Assembly: GCA_003254925.1 (NCBI GenBank)
Contig: QANZ01050747.1
Location: forward strand, 146,673 to 210,672
Origin: Chamaecrista fasciculata
Taxonomy: Eukaryota > Streptophyta > Magnoliopsida > Fabales > Fabaceae
Direction: 5' to 3'
Length of the DNA: 64,000 nucleotides
Of this stretch, positions 1-12,357 are shown piece by piece. The translations under genes and the position numbers were made by a program. The notes under the pieces are model-generated. The model had not been told where the DNA came from. It saw nothing but the letters and a program-made list of their open reading frames with translations, and ran no database searches. How positions within the stretch are numbered: position 1 is the stretch's first letter; each line of letters starts with the position of its first letter.

Positions 1-1587
1 AACCAAAATAATTAATGTTCTTCTACAGATGTAGGCATTGCATCACACATAAGAGAGAGTAGAGGTTGAGGCACAAATAAATATTGATAGGATCTGCTGA
101 ATTATATATTTGGGTAAATTGTGGTGATCGGTGAAGTATTGACTTCAAATCCTGTATTGAGTACAAAATACTATAGCATTTTGTGAAAAAAACTGAAGGT
201 GCAAAAAAAAAGCATATACACCATGTAGAAAGACCTAACTCTCTCCAAGAGAATTCTCATAAAGAAAGAGTTGCCCCATTATATATATATAATGTAAGAA
301 AGTCCTTTAACTAAGCGATGTGGGACTTCAACACCAACCAAATGATTTGGCATGATTTGTCCTGAAATATTTCTCAGTTGTACATTTGGCTAAATGATGT
401 CTTCATTCCTTTTTTCAACATATTCATTCACATTGATTGAGTTTGAAGGTTCCTTGCAGAAAAATTTGTTAGCAAAAGTCATTCAGAATAATAGCAAAAT
501 GAATATGATATATTTGACGGGTGAACTAAATCAAATAAAGATCAATTCTACCTTCGTTTTTGCTTAATCATCGCATGCCTTTTGTGCTTATTTTAAATAG
601 TTTAGAAATATGTGATTTAACATGCGACAAAAATTTTATGCATTATCAATAGAGAAAATATTAAACATATATTTTCTCATTTGAAATAATTTTAAGAAGG
701 TACTTTGATAGTCTTGCAATGCAATTTTGTATAGCCTTCTTAAGGAACATATCTGCTTTCTTTACTCAAGACTAACAAATTAGCTTCACAAAAAATTTGT
801 CATATATATATATATATATATATATATATTACTTATTCATGTAAGCCTTGATAAGATAATTGCTTATGTATATGACTGGAAATACCGCTTACAAAGCATT
901 TCAAACAAAACTTGTTATCAAATCATTTCAAATGAGAGATATCACATTTGTCAATTCAAGTGATGAAAAATGGTTTGGTCTAAAAAACTTATGCATGGTT
1001 CCTGGTTTATTCATTTCACCTCCTATTCTTTGAATCATAACAAAACCAACCAAATATTCACGATTTGAAAAGGACACCAAGTTGAAATGAAAAAGAAAAC
1101 ATACAAGTGAGAATATATGAAGTTTTTAAAGTGAGTCAAAAGCCACTTATTTTGCCTCAAATTCGATCCTCTTTCAAAGATAAAGGCCAAACTACAAACT
1201 CCAGTGGAACAAGCAGAAGGAAATTCGTTCTGAAATATGTTATGTAAAACCATGTGATGTCCATAAATATAATCTATATGCTGATATTTCTGTGTAACTG
1301 AATGCCTCATCCACAAGTTTTCCCCAAGAAAGAAAGTAATCAGACTCATGAACTAAAAAGGGGTAAAAATAAGACCCAAAAGAAAAAGAAAAAGAAAAGC
1401 AAATGAGATGATATCATCAGGATTAGTACTAAACCAAACATTATGGAATTATACAACATATCCTTTGTAACATAACATACAGAAACCCCTGATTCTAACA
1501 ACCAAGATAATTTTAAACAAGCAACGGCATCTAACTAGAGAATAAGTAACAAACAAACATAGATACATCATACATACAATAATTCAC
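1..1587. other. AT-rich flank beyond the 3' end of FBL10
   Basis: No gene is supported here. The stretch holds the presumed 3' UTR and downstream flank of FBL10, which is transcribed leftwards and stops at 1588. An (AT)14 microsatellite lies at 802-829. A short block at 313-334 (core GATGTGGGACTTCAAC) follows a small AT palindrome at about 276-292; this kind of motif recurs in plant repeats, but I cannot assign a family. The open frame at 1035-1349 has no plausible domain and sits in low-complexity sequence. Confidence 0.5.
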
Positions 1588-4500
1588 TTAGTCAACCAGT
1601 CCTTCAATATTTTCAGCATCGACCATCTCTTCATCATCAGTGTCGACTTCTCCTTCAAGAAGCCACTGCTCCAACTCATCTTCCTCACCATAATCATGCA
1701 TGTATAAACTATCTGAGCTATCATAGGGATCAGGCCCAAGCTCCTCACCGTGGCATGCTACATGCAAGAGAGGTCTACTTCTAGCTAAAGCGTCTACCAT
1801 ATCTCGGTTAACAATTCCAGTAACTCCCAACCATCTTAACCTTGGAAAGTAGGGTCTCTTTAACCAGCGAAATGAGAGTTGTGTAATGCCACCGCAATTG
1901 TAAAGATCCAACATACGCAAACTGCTTCCATGCCATCTGGCCTCATCAACCAGCATTGAAGCTAATGCCATGACTGAAGTATCACCGATTAGAGGGCACT
2001 GTCGCATTCGGAGTTCGGAGAGGGGAATCCGACTTTTAGCCAGCATTAGAATTCCATTATCAGAGAGGTTAGGAAGATTAGAAAGGTCCAGCTCTTGCAA
2101 TTCCAGTGCACCAGAGCCATCAAATAATGTTGAGATGCATTTATCGGTAAGTCTTTTGCACCCTCGAAGAGACAATGAATGAAGTGAATTAATAACCCTT
2201 GGTCTTAAGTATGAAAGTCCCACATCAGATATATCAGAGCCATCTAATAATAGGATCTTTAGTCTAGGAAGGATGCCAATGGCCCGGAGGGCTTCATCTC
2301 CAAGGCTCCTGCAATCTCTCAAGTCAAGAATTTTAAGATCCTTGTTTGATGCCAAACTCACAACAGCATGGTTGGTTAATAGATTACACCATCTTAAACT
2401 CACATGGGCCAAGGAAAGGGATGTCGCAGAAATATCAAGAAAGACAAGATCAGTCAATTGAGTCCCATGAGAGACCTTAAGCTTGTACAAGCGAGAGCAT
2501 GAATGCAGGATAGTTTTGAATCCTGTATCAGTAACACGACAAAAGCCACCAAGGGATATGCTCTCCATATTCGCACACTTGTCAGCCATTAAAAGTAATC
2601 CCAAATCATTTACTCTTCTAAAGTAGGTGATTAGGAACTCTTGGCTCCGGACCAGTGACAGATGCTTCAACTTCCCATGTTGATTAATTTGTTGAAGACC
2701 AGCATTGGTTAGATCAAAGGTAATTCTTGGCTCAATGAGGGGTGCATCTCGAAGATCCAAATGGGTCAAAAAGACAAGACCTTTGGATATTGTACCAACC
2801 ATAGCATCAGTTATATAGTCTACTGAAAGGCACAGTTTCTGAATGCTCGGTAATATAGAAGGCTGCACAGGGTTTAGGGATCCGAAATTTGGGCTAAGCA
2901 GTTCAGTCACTGTTACTGAAGAAATGTAGCCGATCTCAAGAGATGTGATTTTCTCAGAGGCCAAGGCCCAAACTCGAGCAAAGTTATGACGAAGAAAGAG
3001 AGAGACATCAAACATCAAAATCAGTGCCTACCAAAAAAAATCACATTATTAGATCTAAACAAACTAATCAACAAAATATTTAAATATTCTACAATTAGAA
3101 AAATAAATGAAAACTAAAAGGTAACTACAAGGTTAAACATAAGAAAACTGTCAGCAATAGGGATTTGTAAAGAATGAGCTGTTATGCCAAATCTGCCATT
3201 CAATATCTTGATAAATAAGAGAAGACATCCAAACCTGTTTGTCATGCTCTAGCCTTCTAGGGTTGTTTACTAAATTAAATATATCAGACCCCAAAATAAT
3301 TAATAATATTGCAATCAAATTCTTCAGACAATACTAAAGAGCATAATTATGATAAGTCTGAGACCATCACAAGAAAGGTTCATTCAACTGATCCAAAACT
3401 GTTAATAATTTTCCTTCTTACAAGAGCATAGGGATCCAAGATAAGCAGGTGATAAATGCAAATGCTAGGTGGTTAATTGCAGCACTTTTTCATTGTCAAG
3501 TTACTTATAACAATGTGGGAAAACAACAATCAAACATACTAGAGCAAGTAGTTGATTTAGATAACATCTTCATGCGCAAAACAGCTGGGATGAAAGTACT
3601 TGTTGAAATTGGGATTCTATTGAACATCTTATTAATTGCAAAGCAGAATTGAAGGGGTTTTAGCACAGCAAGCAAGAAGGGATAATATATAATAACAAAT
3701 TCTCCAGGACTAAAGAAAAATACCCAATTTAACAACAAAAGAAATTTTTGTTCATACACTATTCCATTGGAGATTCAGACAATGGAGATCAAAATCTGTA
3801 GGTGATGTACAAGAATGCATCTGGATAACATAAATTTCTTAGGGAATCTTAATAAAATGTGGGTAATTGTATTGTAAACTTCTTTCAAGAGCTATGCCTT
3901 ACTTCCAACTGAGAGCAACCGCTGAGTAACTCCTCCAGATCAGAAATATGAATAGCCCTCCCTCTTTTTTCTGCCACCGAACCCAAATAGAGAGACCTGA
4001 TGGAAGCAAAGAAGTAGAACCGATAACAGCAGCACCAGAAATTGCACAAAAACTACAAACTATGCAAATGTGATCACCAAACACCAAACAACATTATCAT
4101 GATCAAGCATGCTATAAACCTTAGGTCCTTGCATTGGTTCCCAATCTCGGAAAGCAGTTTCCCACTAAAATCAGCACAGTTATGGAGACAAAGCTCCTGC
4201 AACGACGGTTTAACCAGAAGGCTTATCGCTGAGTCATCAAGCCGACCACAATCAACTTTGAGGCTCCTAAGGTAGGGATTTGGCGGCAGCAATGGCCTCA
4301 GCAAATCCTCAGTTGGCGCAATGTCCTGTAAATTTAGGTATTCCGGGAATTTCAAGCAACGATTTCAGAAAATAATCAAATACGTCGACGGTTAACAGTA
4401 AATTTCACGAAAAAAAAAAATTGAATCCCCCCTTTCTAGATCTAATCATCAACAAGCAAAATGCGAAGGATTTAATGAAAGACATGAGGGTTTCAACTTG

Positions 4501-4736
4501 GAAGTGAAATTACCGTCAGATCTAGGGAAATTAAGGAAGGTAGAGAAACGATTACATACAAGGAGGTGGAAATTGGGAAGGAAAGTGAGGATGTGAGAAG
4601 CGCAAGAGTTGAAGGCGGAGCATGTGGAGGCAATGGAGCGAATCGAAGAGATATCGAGCTTCGTGAGGATGGTGGCGAGAAGAGCAGAAGGAAGCTGATC
4701 GAGGCTCATCACCACGTTGTTCTCCACTTTCGCCAT
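1588..4736 (-). CDS. FBL10: F-box/LRR-repeat protein 10-like, 4 exons
   Basis: Probable substrate-recognition subunit of an SCF ubiquitin ligase. Exons on the minus strand: 4736-4560, 4325-4120, 3996-3903 and 3027-1588, giving 638 residues. Junctions are CTT|GTATGT to TTTACAG|GAC, AAG|GTTTAT to CATCAG|GTC, and GAA|GTAAGG to TTGGTAG|GCA, all in phase. The start ATG at 4736 gives MAKVENNVVM, directly followed by the F-box (about residues 10-57, SLDQLPSALLATILTKL). From about residue 65 to 560 leucine-rich repeats of the CC type run on (LRSLKVDC, LKILDLRDC, LHSLSLRGC, LRMLDLYNC). The C-terminus is an acidic tail (DTDDEEMVDAE). The length is close to that recalled for Arabidopsis FBL10 (about 656). 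The substrate is unknown. A Tourist-like MITE begins 122 bp upstream of the ATG, so it lies in the promoter or 5' UTR. Confidence 0.88.
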
Positions 4737-4858
4737 TTTCGTCTCCGTTTTCAGGATTTGGATTTTGATTATTGGATGGAACGAACGGAATGGAATGATT
4801 TTGGACACAGAACCATAACCTCCGTCTCTCAGACGCAAGACGCTAGAGTGTAGATTAC

Positions 4859-5762
4859 GGGCACGTTTGGGTGAGCATTTGAACTCCATTATCTTTTTAT
4901 TATCCCCATTTTCATTACATAACTTCATCTACAGTGCTATATGGGTGTTTGTTTTGCAATTATAAAGTCATTACAAAAATATCATTTCATTACAAACTCA
5001 TTTCATTACATATTTCATATCCAAATACTAACATACCCCTACTCAAATACCTATAATTACTTATACTCTAATACAAACATAAAAAAACTATTTAGCAAAA
5101 TAGTAATTTTCAATACCCTCACTTATTACACTTACAATTTTCTCTCTCCACTCATATTTTTTCTTTTTTCTTCCTCTTTTTCTTATTCACCACTCTCTCT
5201 CACATATATATTTTATAAACAATTCGGTCACACACTCACATATATATATTTTATAATTATAATATATATTATATAATATATATNNNNNNNNNNNNNNNNN
5301 NNNNNNNNNNNNNNNNNNNNNNNNNNNNNNNNNNNNNNNNNNNNNNNNNNNNNNNNNNNNNNNNNNNNNNNNNNNNNNNNNNNNNNNNNNNNNNNNNNNN
5401 NNNNNNNNNTACTACTCCAACCTTCATTACAAATATTCACATCTAGCACAAATTCCAAGACAATTTCATTACCATTTCATTTCATAACCACCACAACCAA
5501 AAAGTCAAAATATTATTTTTTTTTTATTTCTATCTATTTCCATTATCAATTATCAATTCTACCCCTATACAATTTAAAAAAACCCATATATTTATTTCAA
5601 CCAACCACAATCATTACATACCCTTTTTCATAATTTCACATCCTATTTTTTTCATTACATCTCAAACTAATCCAAACACCATTTTCATTACATAATTTTC
5701 TCATTATCATTTCATTACATAAAATCATCATTCCATTACCTACTTCTAATCCAAACACACCC
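4859..5762. mobile_element. Tourist-like (PIF/Harbinger) MITE, copy 1
   Basis: Termini GGGCACGTTTGGGTG and CCAAACACACCC form imperfect inverted repeats of the GGGCCTGTTTGG type known from Tourist MITEs. A 3-bp duplication TAC flanks it (4856-4858, 5763-5765). The body is built of repeated TTCATTACAT-like words. A 126-base N gap falls inside. Its two ends match, in inverted orientation, the shorter copy at 36718-37093. No transposase is encoded. Confidence 0.75.
5284..5409. other. Assembly gap (126 N)
   Basis: A run of N inside the Tourist-like MITE, next to an AT-dinucleotide tract. The true length is unknown. Confidence 0.99.
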
Positions 5763-5806
5763 TACAACATCATTGGATTGCTTGCTTTGTTGATGTATAT
5801 ATTTAA

Positions 5807-6210
5807 GGTAAATTACAAGTAATTTGACCCTATTTTACTTTGTCGTGGTCTGAAACCTGACACTTTGGTATCATTCTCCATTAATACTTTGGTGTCCTTT
5901 GGAGCTATTTTGTAATTTTAACCATAACAAATTTTGCAAAAATTACATATTGACACCAAAAATTTTTAAAAGTTTTTATTTTAGTCCCTAAATAATATAT
6001 ATCAAGGGACTTATTTGTAATTTTTTAAAAAAATTTTAGGATCAATATGTAATTTTTGAAAAATTTGTTATGGTTAAAATTACAAAATAGCTTCAAAGGA
6101 TACCAAAGTGTTAATGGAAAATACCACAAGTACCAAATGTCAAGTTTCAAACCACAGGATACCAAAGTGAAATAGGGACAAACCACAGGGTACCAAAGTG
6201 TAATTTACCC
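5807..6210. mobile_element. MULE-type foldback MITE
   Basis: Long inverted repeats, starting GGTAAATTACA and ending TGTAATTTACCC, pair along most of the element (TTGTAATTTTAACCATAAC against GTTATGGTTAAAATTACAAA). A perfect 9-bp duplication TATATTTAA flanks it at 5798-5806 and 6211-6219, the length expected for Mutator-like elements. No coding capacity. Confidence 0.8.
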
Positions 6211-6222
6211 TATATTTAATAA

Positions 6223-9200
6223 GGTCAAAACCTCAAATTGGTCCCAAATGTTTGAGGTAGATTTCAAATAGGTCTTAAATATTTCATTTGTTTTAGATTG
6301 ATCCTACATATTTCTGTAATTTCAAATTGGTCTCAAACTAATGAATATGTGATCAAATATCTCTCGTTTTAAGTTCGAATATGATGAATCAAGATTTGTA
6401 AGTTGCTTTTTTTTTTCGAAAAGTAAACAAGGCCTAAGCAAGGTAAATCAGGTTACAATTTGACAAAAATGAAGTCTTGAAACTCTTGAGCTCGTTATTT
6501 AAAGGGTCAATCAATATGCGGATGTTGCTATCTCTGCAAATATTCCTGCAATCTTCGAGAAGAACCTCATGTGAGAAGTCATTACTGCGTAGAGCGTCTC
6601 CATGCAGAATATTCATTCGAGCACAGATTGCGATGTCACGAAGGTCAGTCTAATGAATGCGAGTCAGGAATCTGTGGAAACCATTGAGAGCAATGGTGAG
6701 GATCATGTTGCCAAAGTCTTCAGAGTACTTGAAAACGGGTTGAACAGCTCCAGGTTGCCGGATGAAGACGACAAAGATGTTGATTCTATGATTTTTGTAC
6801 TTAAACCATGTTGTGTGGAAAGTTTGGATCATGTCACCAATATAAGGATCCAAAGGAGGGTCACATGTAGGTCTTCTTCTCAGTTGATGTTGCACATTAC
6901 CAGAGTGATTATTGAGACTGCCACAGTAGATATTCATCTGCCCCCACTTGTCAATGATTTCTTTAGCATCTTGTTTTTTGCCTTGAAACCGAACCTCATT
7001 TCTATGCATATAAATTGCCCAAACAAAAGTAAGAATATTAATGAACTTTTCCTTCTCCAGAGTGTGGGATTCAACGTCTCTGAAAAGAGAAATGATCCAA
7101 TTCTGAAAACCAAGAGGAAATACAGTGTCACTTCTTAGCCCGAGAGGTGAGCCCAACCACGCACTCCTAACAAATCACATCCCAGAAACAAATGATTCTC
7201 ATCTTCAACCATATCACAGCCAAAAGCACAATTTCCATCAATATTAAAGTTTTTTGTAAGGAGGTGAATACCCAACGGAAGCGCACTGTAAATGCCCTTC
7301 CATCCTAGGAGGAGAATTTTCGGAGGGCAAGGTAGCTTCCAATACTCAAACCAATTGATTCTGTCATCAACTGGGTGTTAGGTCTTCACGCTGTAGTTAC
7401 CATCCTTGGAGCCAAGCCATACAATTTTATCTTCGACACCAGTGTGCGAGATTGGCAATGCACATATAGCAGCAGCTTGAGATTCATCAAAGTACTGTTC
7501 AATTTTGTGCCGATCCCAACCACCCTCCCCATTTGTGAGATGGTACACCGATATGGGTTCTTCAGTAGATCTGATTGGGATGGACCAAAGTTTACTACCA
7601 ACAAGGATTTTCTTACCGTCACCCACCTGCCACTTACATCTAGTAACGAGGTTATTAATGTTAGAACAAATGGGTCTTGCCAGAGGCTTGTGAATTGCAT
7701 CTGAAAATGCTGTTCACCTCGTCACTACAATATTTGGCAAAAAAGATACGGGATACAAGGCTTTGTCTGTCCGATATAATTTTCCACGATTGGCGTCCTA
7801 TAAGTGCATCGTTGAAGGCACCCATTTTCTTGATACCAAGACCCCCAACACTCTTATCTTTACATACATGGTCCCATGCACGCATGTGAGGGGATTTTTT
7901 GCCCTGACTTATACCCCAAAAGAAATCGCTAAGAATCATATCACACTTGTGAGCTTCCTGATTAGTCAGCTTGAAGTAAGAAAGGTGATATAGAGGTAGA
8001 GAGGAGAGGACTGACTTAATGAGAACAGTTTGTGCCACTTGGGAGAGGAGTTGGGTTTGCCATCCCTTTAGCCAATCTTGCAATTTTTCCAAGATAACAT
8101 CAAAAATTCTACGGCTTAGAGGGGGATCGTCAATAAAGCTACCAAGGTATTTAGAGAAGTGATCCACAGTCTTGAACTTACATTGAGAGCTCAGCTCTTT
8201 TCTTACCCGATTGGGAGTGTTTGGGCTAAAGGAGATCTCCGACTTATATGGATTAATAATCAATCCAGAGGCTTTACCAAAGCAATCAAAAGTGTCAATG
8301 AATTTGTCAAGGGCTTTGCCATCAGCTTTGAAGAACAGAAGAATGTCGTCCGCATATATCAAATGATTAACCGCAGGAGCACTCCGGGAGATCTTAACAC
8401 CTTTAAGAGTACCGTCATTATGCTTCCTCATGAGAGTACCAGAGAGAACATTCATACATAATATGAAAAGATAGGGGGATAACGGGTCTCCCTGTCTAAG
8501 TCCCGCCTGAGGCCTAAAGTCCTCGGACAGCTCACCGTTGACTTGAACCCTGAATGAGGATGTGGTAACACACTGCATGATGAGCCGAATCCAATGGGTT
8601 GGGAACTCCATCTCTGAAAGAACATCTTCAAGGAAATTCCAAGAAATTTTATCATAAGCCTTTTGGAGATCAATTTTAGTGCTGGCCCAATGTGTTTTGG
8701 TTTTCTTCTGCTTTCTAATATACCGAAGAACTTCGTGGGCGATGAGGATGTTATCAGTGATAGCATGACCTTTGGCAAAGGCGTTCTAAAATAGGGAAAT
8801 GACGTCCTTCAGGATACTCTGGAGTCTGTTGGTTAGCACCTTGGATATGATTTTATAAGTGACATTACAAAGGCTAATCGGTCGATAATCCGAGCATTGG
8901 TATTGAACTTCACCCTTGGGAATGAGGATAATGTTAGACTGATTTAATTCTCTAAGCATGTGTCCAGAATGGAGGAAAGAGGCAGCCATTTGCATGACAG
9001 AGTCACCCGCAATGTGCCAATATTGCTGATAAAAGATAGCAGGGAAACCATCAGGTCCAAGTGCTTTATGTCCATCCATCTGAAACACAGCACATTCAAT
9101 CTCAAAACGGGTGAACGGCTTGTTGAGGGTAGAGATATGGTCACAAGTCAATTTAGGAATCCCCAAATCACAGATGAGGCGTCTAGCATCCTCTCTCGAA

Positions 9201-9847
9201 GCTTCACTATTCGAATGAAAAAGGTTCACAAAATATTGTCTTGAGATTTTTAAAATCTCTCCTGTACTGTGAGCCCATGCACCATGATCATCCTTCATTG
9301 ACGCAATTCTTGATTTGTTTCTTTTATGCTTGACCACCGTATGAAAATACTTAGTATTACGGTCTCCGTTGATAAGCCACACCTGTTTGGCCCACTGGGC
9401 CCAATACATTTGCTCCCAGGTCAAGAGAAATTCAAGTCTTTTCCTAGTAATCACTTCATTACGTCTCAATGCATGGGAAGAGGTAAAATTCTGAGCTTTT
9501 GACAAGTACTTTCTCTAACCAATTTGGATTTCAACAAATACAATTAAATTCGATCCCGAAAGCCGATCATTGCTCATTTCACAATCAAATAAACAAAGTT
9601 GGTTATATTTTTCTTATTTCAAGTCTGAATGCTATGAGTTCTAAACTGTGTGTTAACTCTTGAAAAAATCTTTCTTTACCCTAGTTAAAACCATTAGCAA
9701 ATGAGGTCAAATTGCGTCCCGAAAGTAGGTTTAGGACCAATTTGAGAAATCATGAAAATATGTAAGACTAATCTGAAACAAATAGAACATTTATAACTAA
9801 TATGAAATCTATCTCAAATATTTGGGACTAATTTGACATTTTGAGCT
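6223..9847. mobile_element. Family A foldback element, split by a LINE
   Basis: The left half (6223-6406, starting GGTCAAAACCTCAAATTGGT) and right half (9499-9847, ending GGGACTAATTTGACATTTTG) are the arms of one family A copy. The same words appear in the uninterrupted copies at 45891 and 51436. The LINE occupies the middle. Flanks TTTAATAA and TTTAATTAA suggest an eroded target duplication. The element is non-coding. Confidence 0.7.
6407..9498 (-). pseudogene. 5'-truncated, frameshifted LINE (non-LTR retrotransposon)
   Basis: On the minus strand the order is typical of plant L1-type ORF2: a reverse transcriptase N-terminal part (about 9505-8786, with DGFPAIFYQQYW, SNIILIPKG and SDYRPISLCNVTYK), the RT core (8611-7661, with GLRQGDPLSPYLF and the catalytic LIYADDILLFF), a zf-RVT-like stretch (7626-7378, IVWLGSKDGNYSV) and a C-terminal part (7156-6650, WAIYMHRNEVRFQGKK). 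A poly-A tail reads as a T-run at 6408-6417. Frame changes and stops split the coding region, and the endonuclease and ORF1 are missing, so this is a dead 5'-truncated copy. It sits inside a family A element. Confidence 0.9.
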
Positions 9848-10593
9848 TTAATTAATATATGTATAAACTTGAAATAAAAATTTACTTTCTTTATTAAATA
9901 TAATTGACAGGACTTTAATAATAATTGAGGGGGAGTAACAAACTAACAATACAATTTCCAGCATTGGAAAGAAGAAAAAGAAGAAGAGAAGGGAAAATTC
10001 TAAAACTTGAGACTCTTGCTTTGATTACATTTTCTTCCCATCTTCCTTGTTTGGACTATGCAGAAGCATGTTTCTTCTCCAATTCTTAGTTAAAATTTAT
10101 AATTATAATTAATTTAATTGCTTTGTTAAAGATATTATTTAAATTTTAATTATAATTCAATTTATATACCAAAAAGTTAGATTTATTATTAAATTTTAAA
10201 AAATAATAAATTAATTGTAATTATATTTTTTCAAGAAATCTAATTCTTTGACAATTCTTGAATCTGCAGTGAGTATCATGGGAGCTCTATTTCCACAAAT
10301 AAAGTAACTAAATAATCATGGTTTTAAATCATTTAGCTTTAGTTAGGCTCTATTGTAACTTGTTAACAAAAAAACCAAATCAGATAGGAATTGATTATGA
10401 TGATAAAGTCAAAAGTGAGCTTTAGAGAATTCAAGAGCCAGATAGTTGTAGAGGAATAATATCCCTTAAAATATCATAAGAATATTGAATATTAGTATTC
10501 AATATTAAATATTTATTTTTCAAGTATTTCAAATATGGGATGAATTCAGATATAGAAAATTTTGTATTTTTTGGGATCCAAATAGGGTGTGAA
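9848..10593. other. AT-rich spacer without recognisable genes
   Basis: Nothing supportable is seen apart from low-complexity A/T sequence. The last 13 bases (10581-10593, ending GGGTGTGAA) are the left target duplication of the next LINE remnant. Confidence 0.4.
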
Positions 10594-10960
10594 CATTGGG
10601 GTGGCATTGGGGTGGTATTCAGGGATGAGTTTGGTAGTGTTGTGGATCGTTTCAGTGGTTCTTGTGTTGGTGAATCTGCATTTATGGCTGAGACATATGC
10701 ATTGAGGAAGTTGCTGCTATGGTTGTTTCATTGGGTTGCAGTAATGTGCTGTTTGAATCTGATTGCCAAGACTTGGTGGTGGCTATGAATAGAGGTTCTG
10801 TGGTGCAGTGGAGCTGCTCTGTTTTGGTTGAAGATATTTCTGCTCTGCTGGATTTGTGTGTTGGGTCTTCTGTTTCTTTTATTTGTAGGAGTGCAAACTT
10901 GGCTGCCGATTGGTTTGTTAAAAGTGGTGCTAGGGAGATGCGCCATGTGGGTTGGGTTTG

Positions 10961-11321
10961 TGATATGAATCAAGGCAAGGTCCAAATCAAAATAGCCCAA
11001 TCAATGAAAACAATGGGCTGGCATATACACTATGTGAGCAAAGAAATGAAAGATTATATGGTTGGAGGCCCAACGACATAGTTTGTTAGAAGTTGTTATG
11101 GGCTTAACATTCTATAAGTAGTAGAATAATACTCAAATAGGGATATGAATGATTTTGGTTAGATCTTTTAGGTCTGGAGTCTTTCCCTGACTCGAAGAGG
11201 GAGCATCACAATGTATATTTTCCTATCCAACTAGAGGAATCTGATACATACATCTCCATTAATTCCATATTCTATTCTTTCCGTTTTCTATTTCTTCACA
11301 TTTGTTGTTTGATCCTTATCA
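10961..11321 (+). repeat. 5' LTR (361 bp)
   Basis: Begins TGATATGAATCAAGG and ends GATCCTTATCA. It matches the 3' LTR over its full length except for three substitutions (near positions 21, 30 and 148 of the LTR). Confidence 0.95.
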
Positions 11322-11323
11322 TT

Positions 11324-11341
11324 TGGTGCTTTCGTTGAGAG
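11324..11341 (+). other. Primer-binding-site candidate
   Basis: TGGTGCTTTCGTTGAGAG starts two bases after the 5' LTR, where a tRNA primer would anneal, and begins with the required TGG (complement of CCA). I cannot name the tRNA from memory. Confidence 0.6.
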
Positions 11342-11349
11342 TGCTAACC

Positions 11350-12300
11350 ATGGCAGTAGGAACTCCCTTAGACAAAATTGAAGCTGCTGCAGAAGAGATA
11401 TCGAAGTCGCGGGAGAGGATGGAGGCGAAGTGTGATATCATCGGCGAGAAATTGAACCACATCGAATCGATGTTACGATGGTTGCTGGCGACATCAGAAA
11501 AGAAAACAATGTCCGACACAAACGATCTAGTGGAGTCAGATGACTCGAACGATCATGCAGAATCGGATGGCGTTTTCAACGATGACCGCTCAAGCAAGTT
11601 TGGCAATGTTGCCGATCTGATTGGTGGAGGCGATTCTGATCTAAAGTTGCATAGGGATGTGGTTTTTGAAGACGAGATTGGGACACTAGAGGATCTTATC
11701 TTGGTCGCTGAAACAAAGGTTGACGGCACCGTGTTGACTATAAACGAGCTCATGGATGAAGAAGGTCCGCATTCTGGTTCATCAAAAGTGTTCTCCGATC
11801 GAAATGATTCAAAGGATGGTGAGTTGCAAAGTAAGGCACACTATCTCCCTAATTTTGTAGTAGTGCCTTCAATTTTTGAAGTCTTCTATTACTATAGAAT
11901 GGAATTTGCTAACGAAAAGGAACATATAGATGAAGCTGAAAGTCAGATCAATAATTGCTATGTGTCCTTGCTTCACTCAGTAAGATTACTAAATTTTTTC
12001 TGGGAATATTATGCCAATAAGCTGTTGACTAATTTCTATACAATTGGCACCTTAAGGAACAATTCAATGATGTTGGGGATAAGTACTGATGGGGGAATAG
12101 AAGATAAGATACATGATCCAGGAGGATCTATTTTAGGTGCATATTTCTTTGAAAATGATGATCTTAACGTTTGGTCTAAGGATTCAATTACAAAACATCA
12201 TTGTTCTATGGTTTTGCCTCAATTGGAAGAGCAAAGTTACACTAAGACAAGCTATGGGTTTTGTTTAATTCAAGCTCATGAGTTAAATGACACCAGTTAG
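11350..12300 (+). CDS. LTR-element ORF1, gag-like N-terminus, unknown remainder
   Basis: 316 codons from the ATG in CTAACCATGGCAG, just after the primer site. Residues 1-60 form a charged helical segment (LDKIEAAAEEISKSRERMEA, LNHIESMLRWLLATSEKK) like the start of gag in plant gypsy elements. Residues 60-160 are acidic and serine-rich. The last 150 residues (FANEKEHIDEAESQINNCYV, HDPGGSILGAYFFENDDL) match no family I recognise. It ends in TAG at 12298-12300, and the same frame then stays open into ORF2. No zinc knuckle or retrotransposon enzyme motif is visible. Whether the protein is made is unknown. Confidence 0.6.
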   Translation: MAVGTPLDKIEAAAEEISKSRERMEAKCDIIGEKLNHIESMLRWLLATSEKKTMSDTNDLVESDDSNDHAESDGVFNDDRSSKFGNVADLIGGGDSDLKLHRDVVFEDEIGTLEDLILVAETKVDGTVLTINELMDEEGPHSGSSKVFSDRNDSKDGELQSKAHYLPNFVVVPSIFEVFYYYRMEFANEKEHIDEAESQINNCYVSLLHSVRLLNFFWEYYANKLLTNFYTIGTLRNNSMMLGISTDGGIEDKIHDPGGSILGAYFFENDDLNVWSKDSITKHHCSMVLPQLEEQSYTKTSYGFCLIQAHELNDTS

Positions 12301-12357
12301 GTAAATCGAGGATTCACCGTGGGGTTGAAGAAACTTGGAATTAATGATTCAATTAAT

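Noticed and set aside
1035-1349. 104-residue frame on the minus strand
   Set aside because: Low-complexity AT-rich region, no domain, no splice or homology support.
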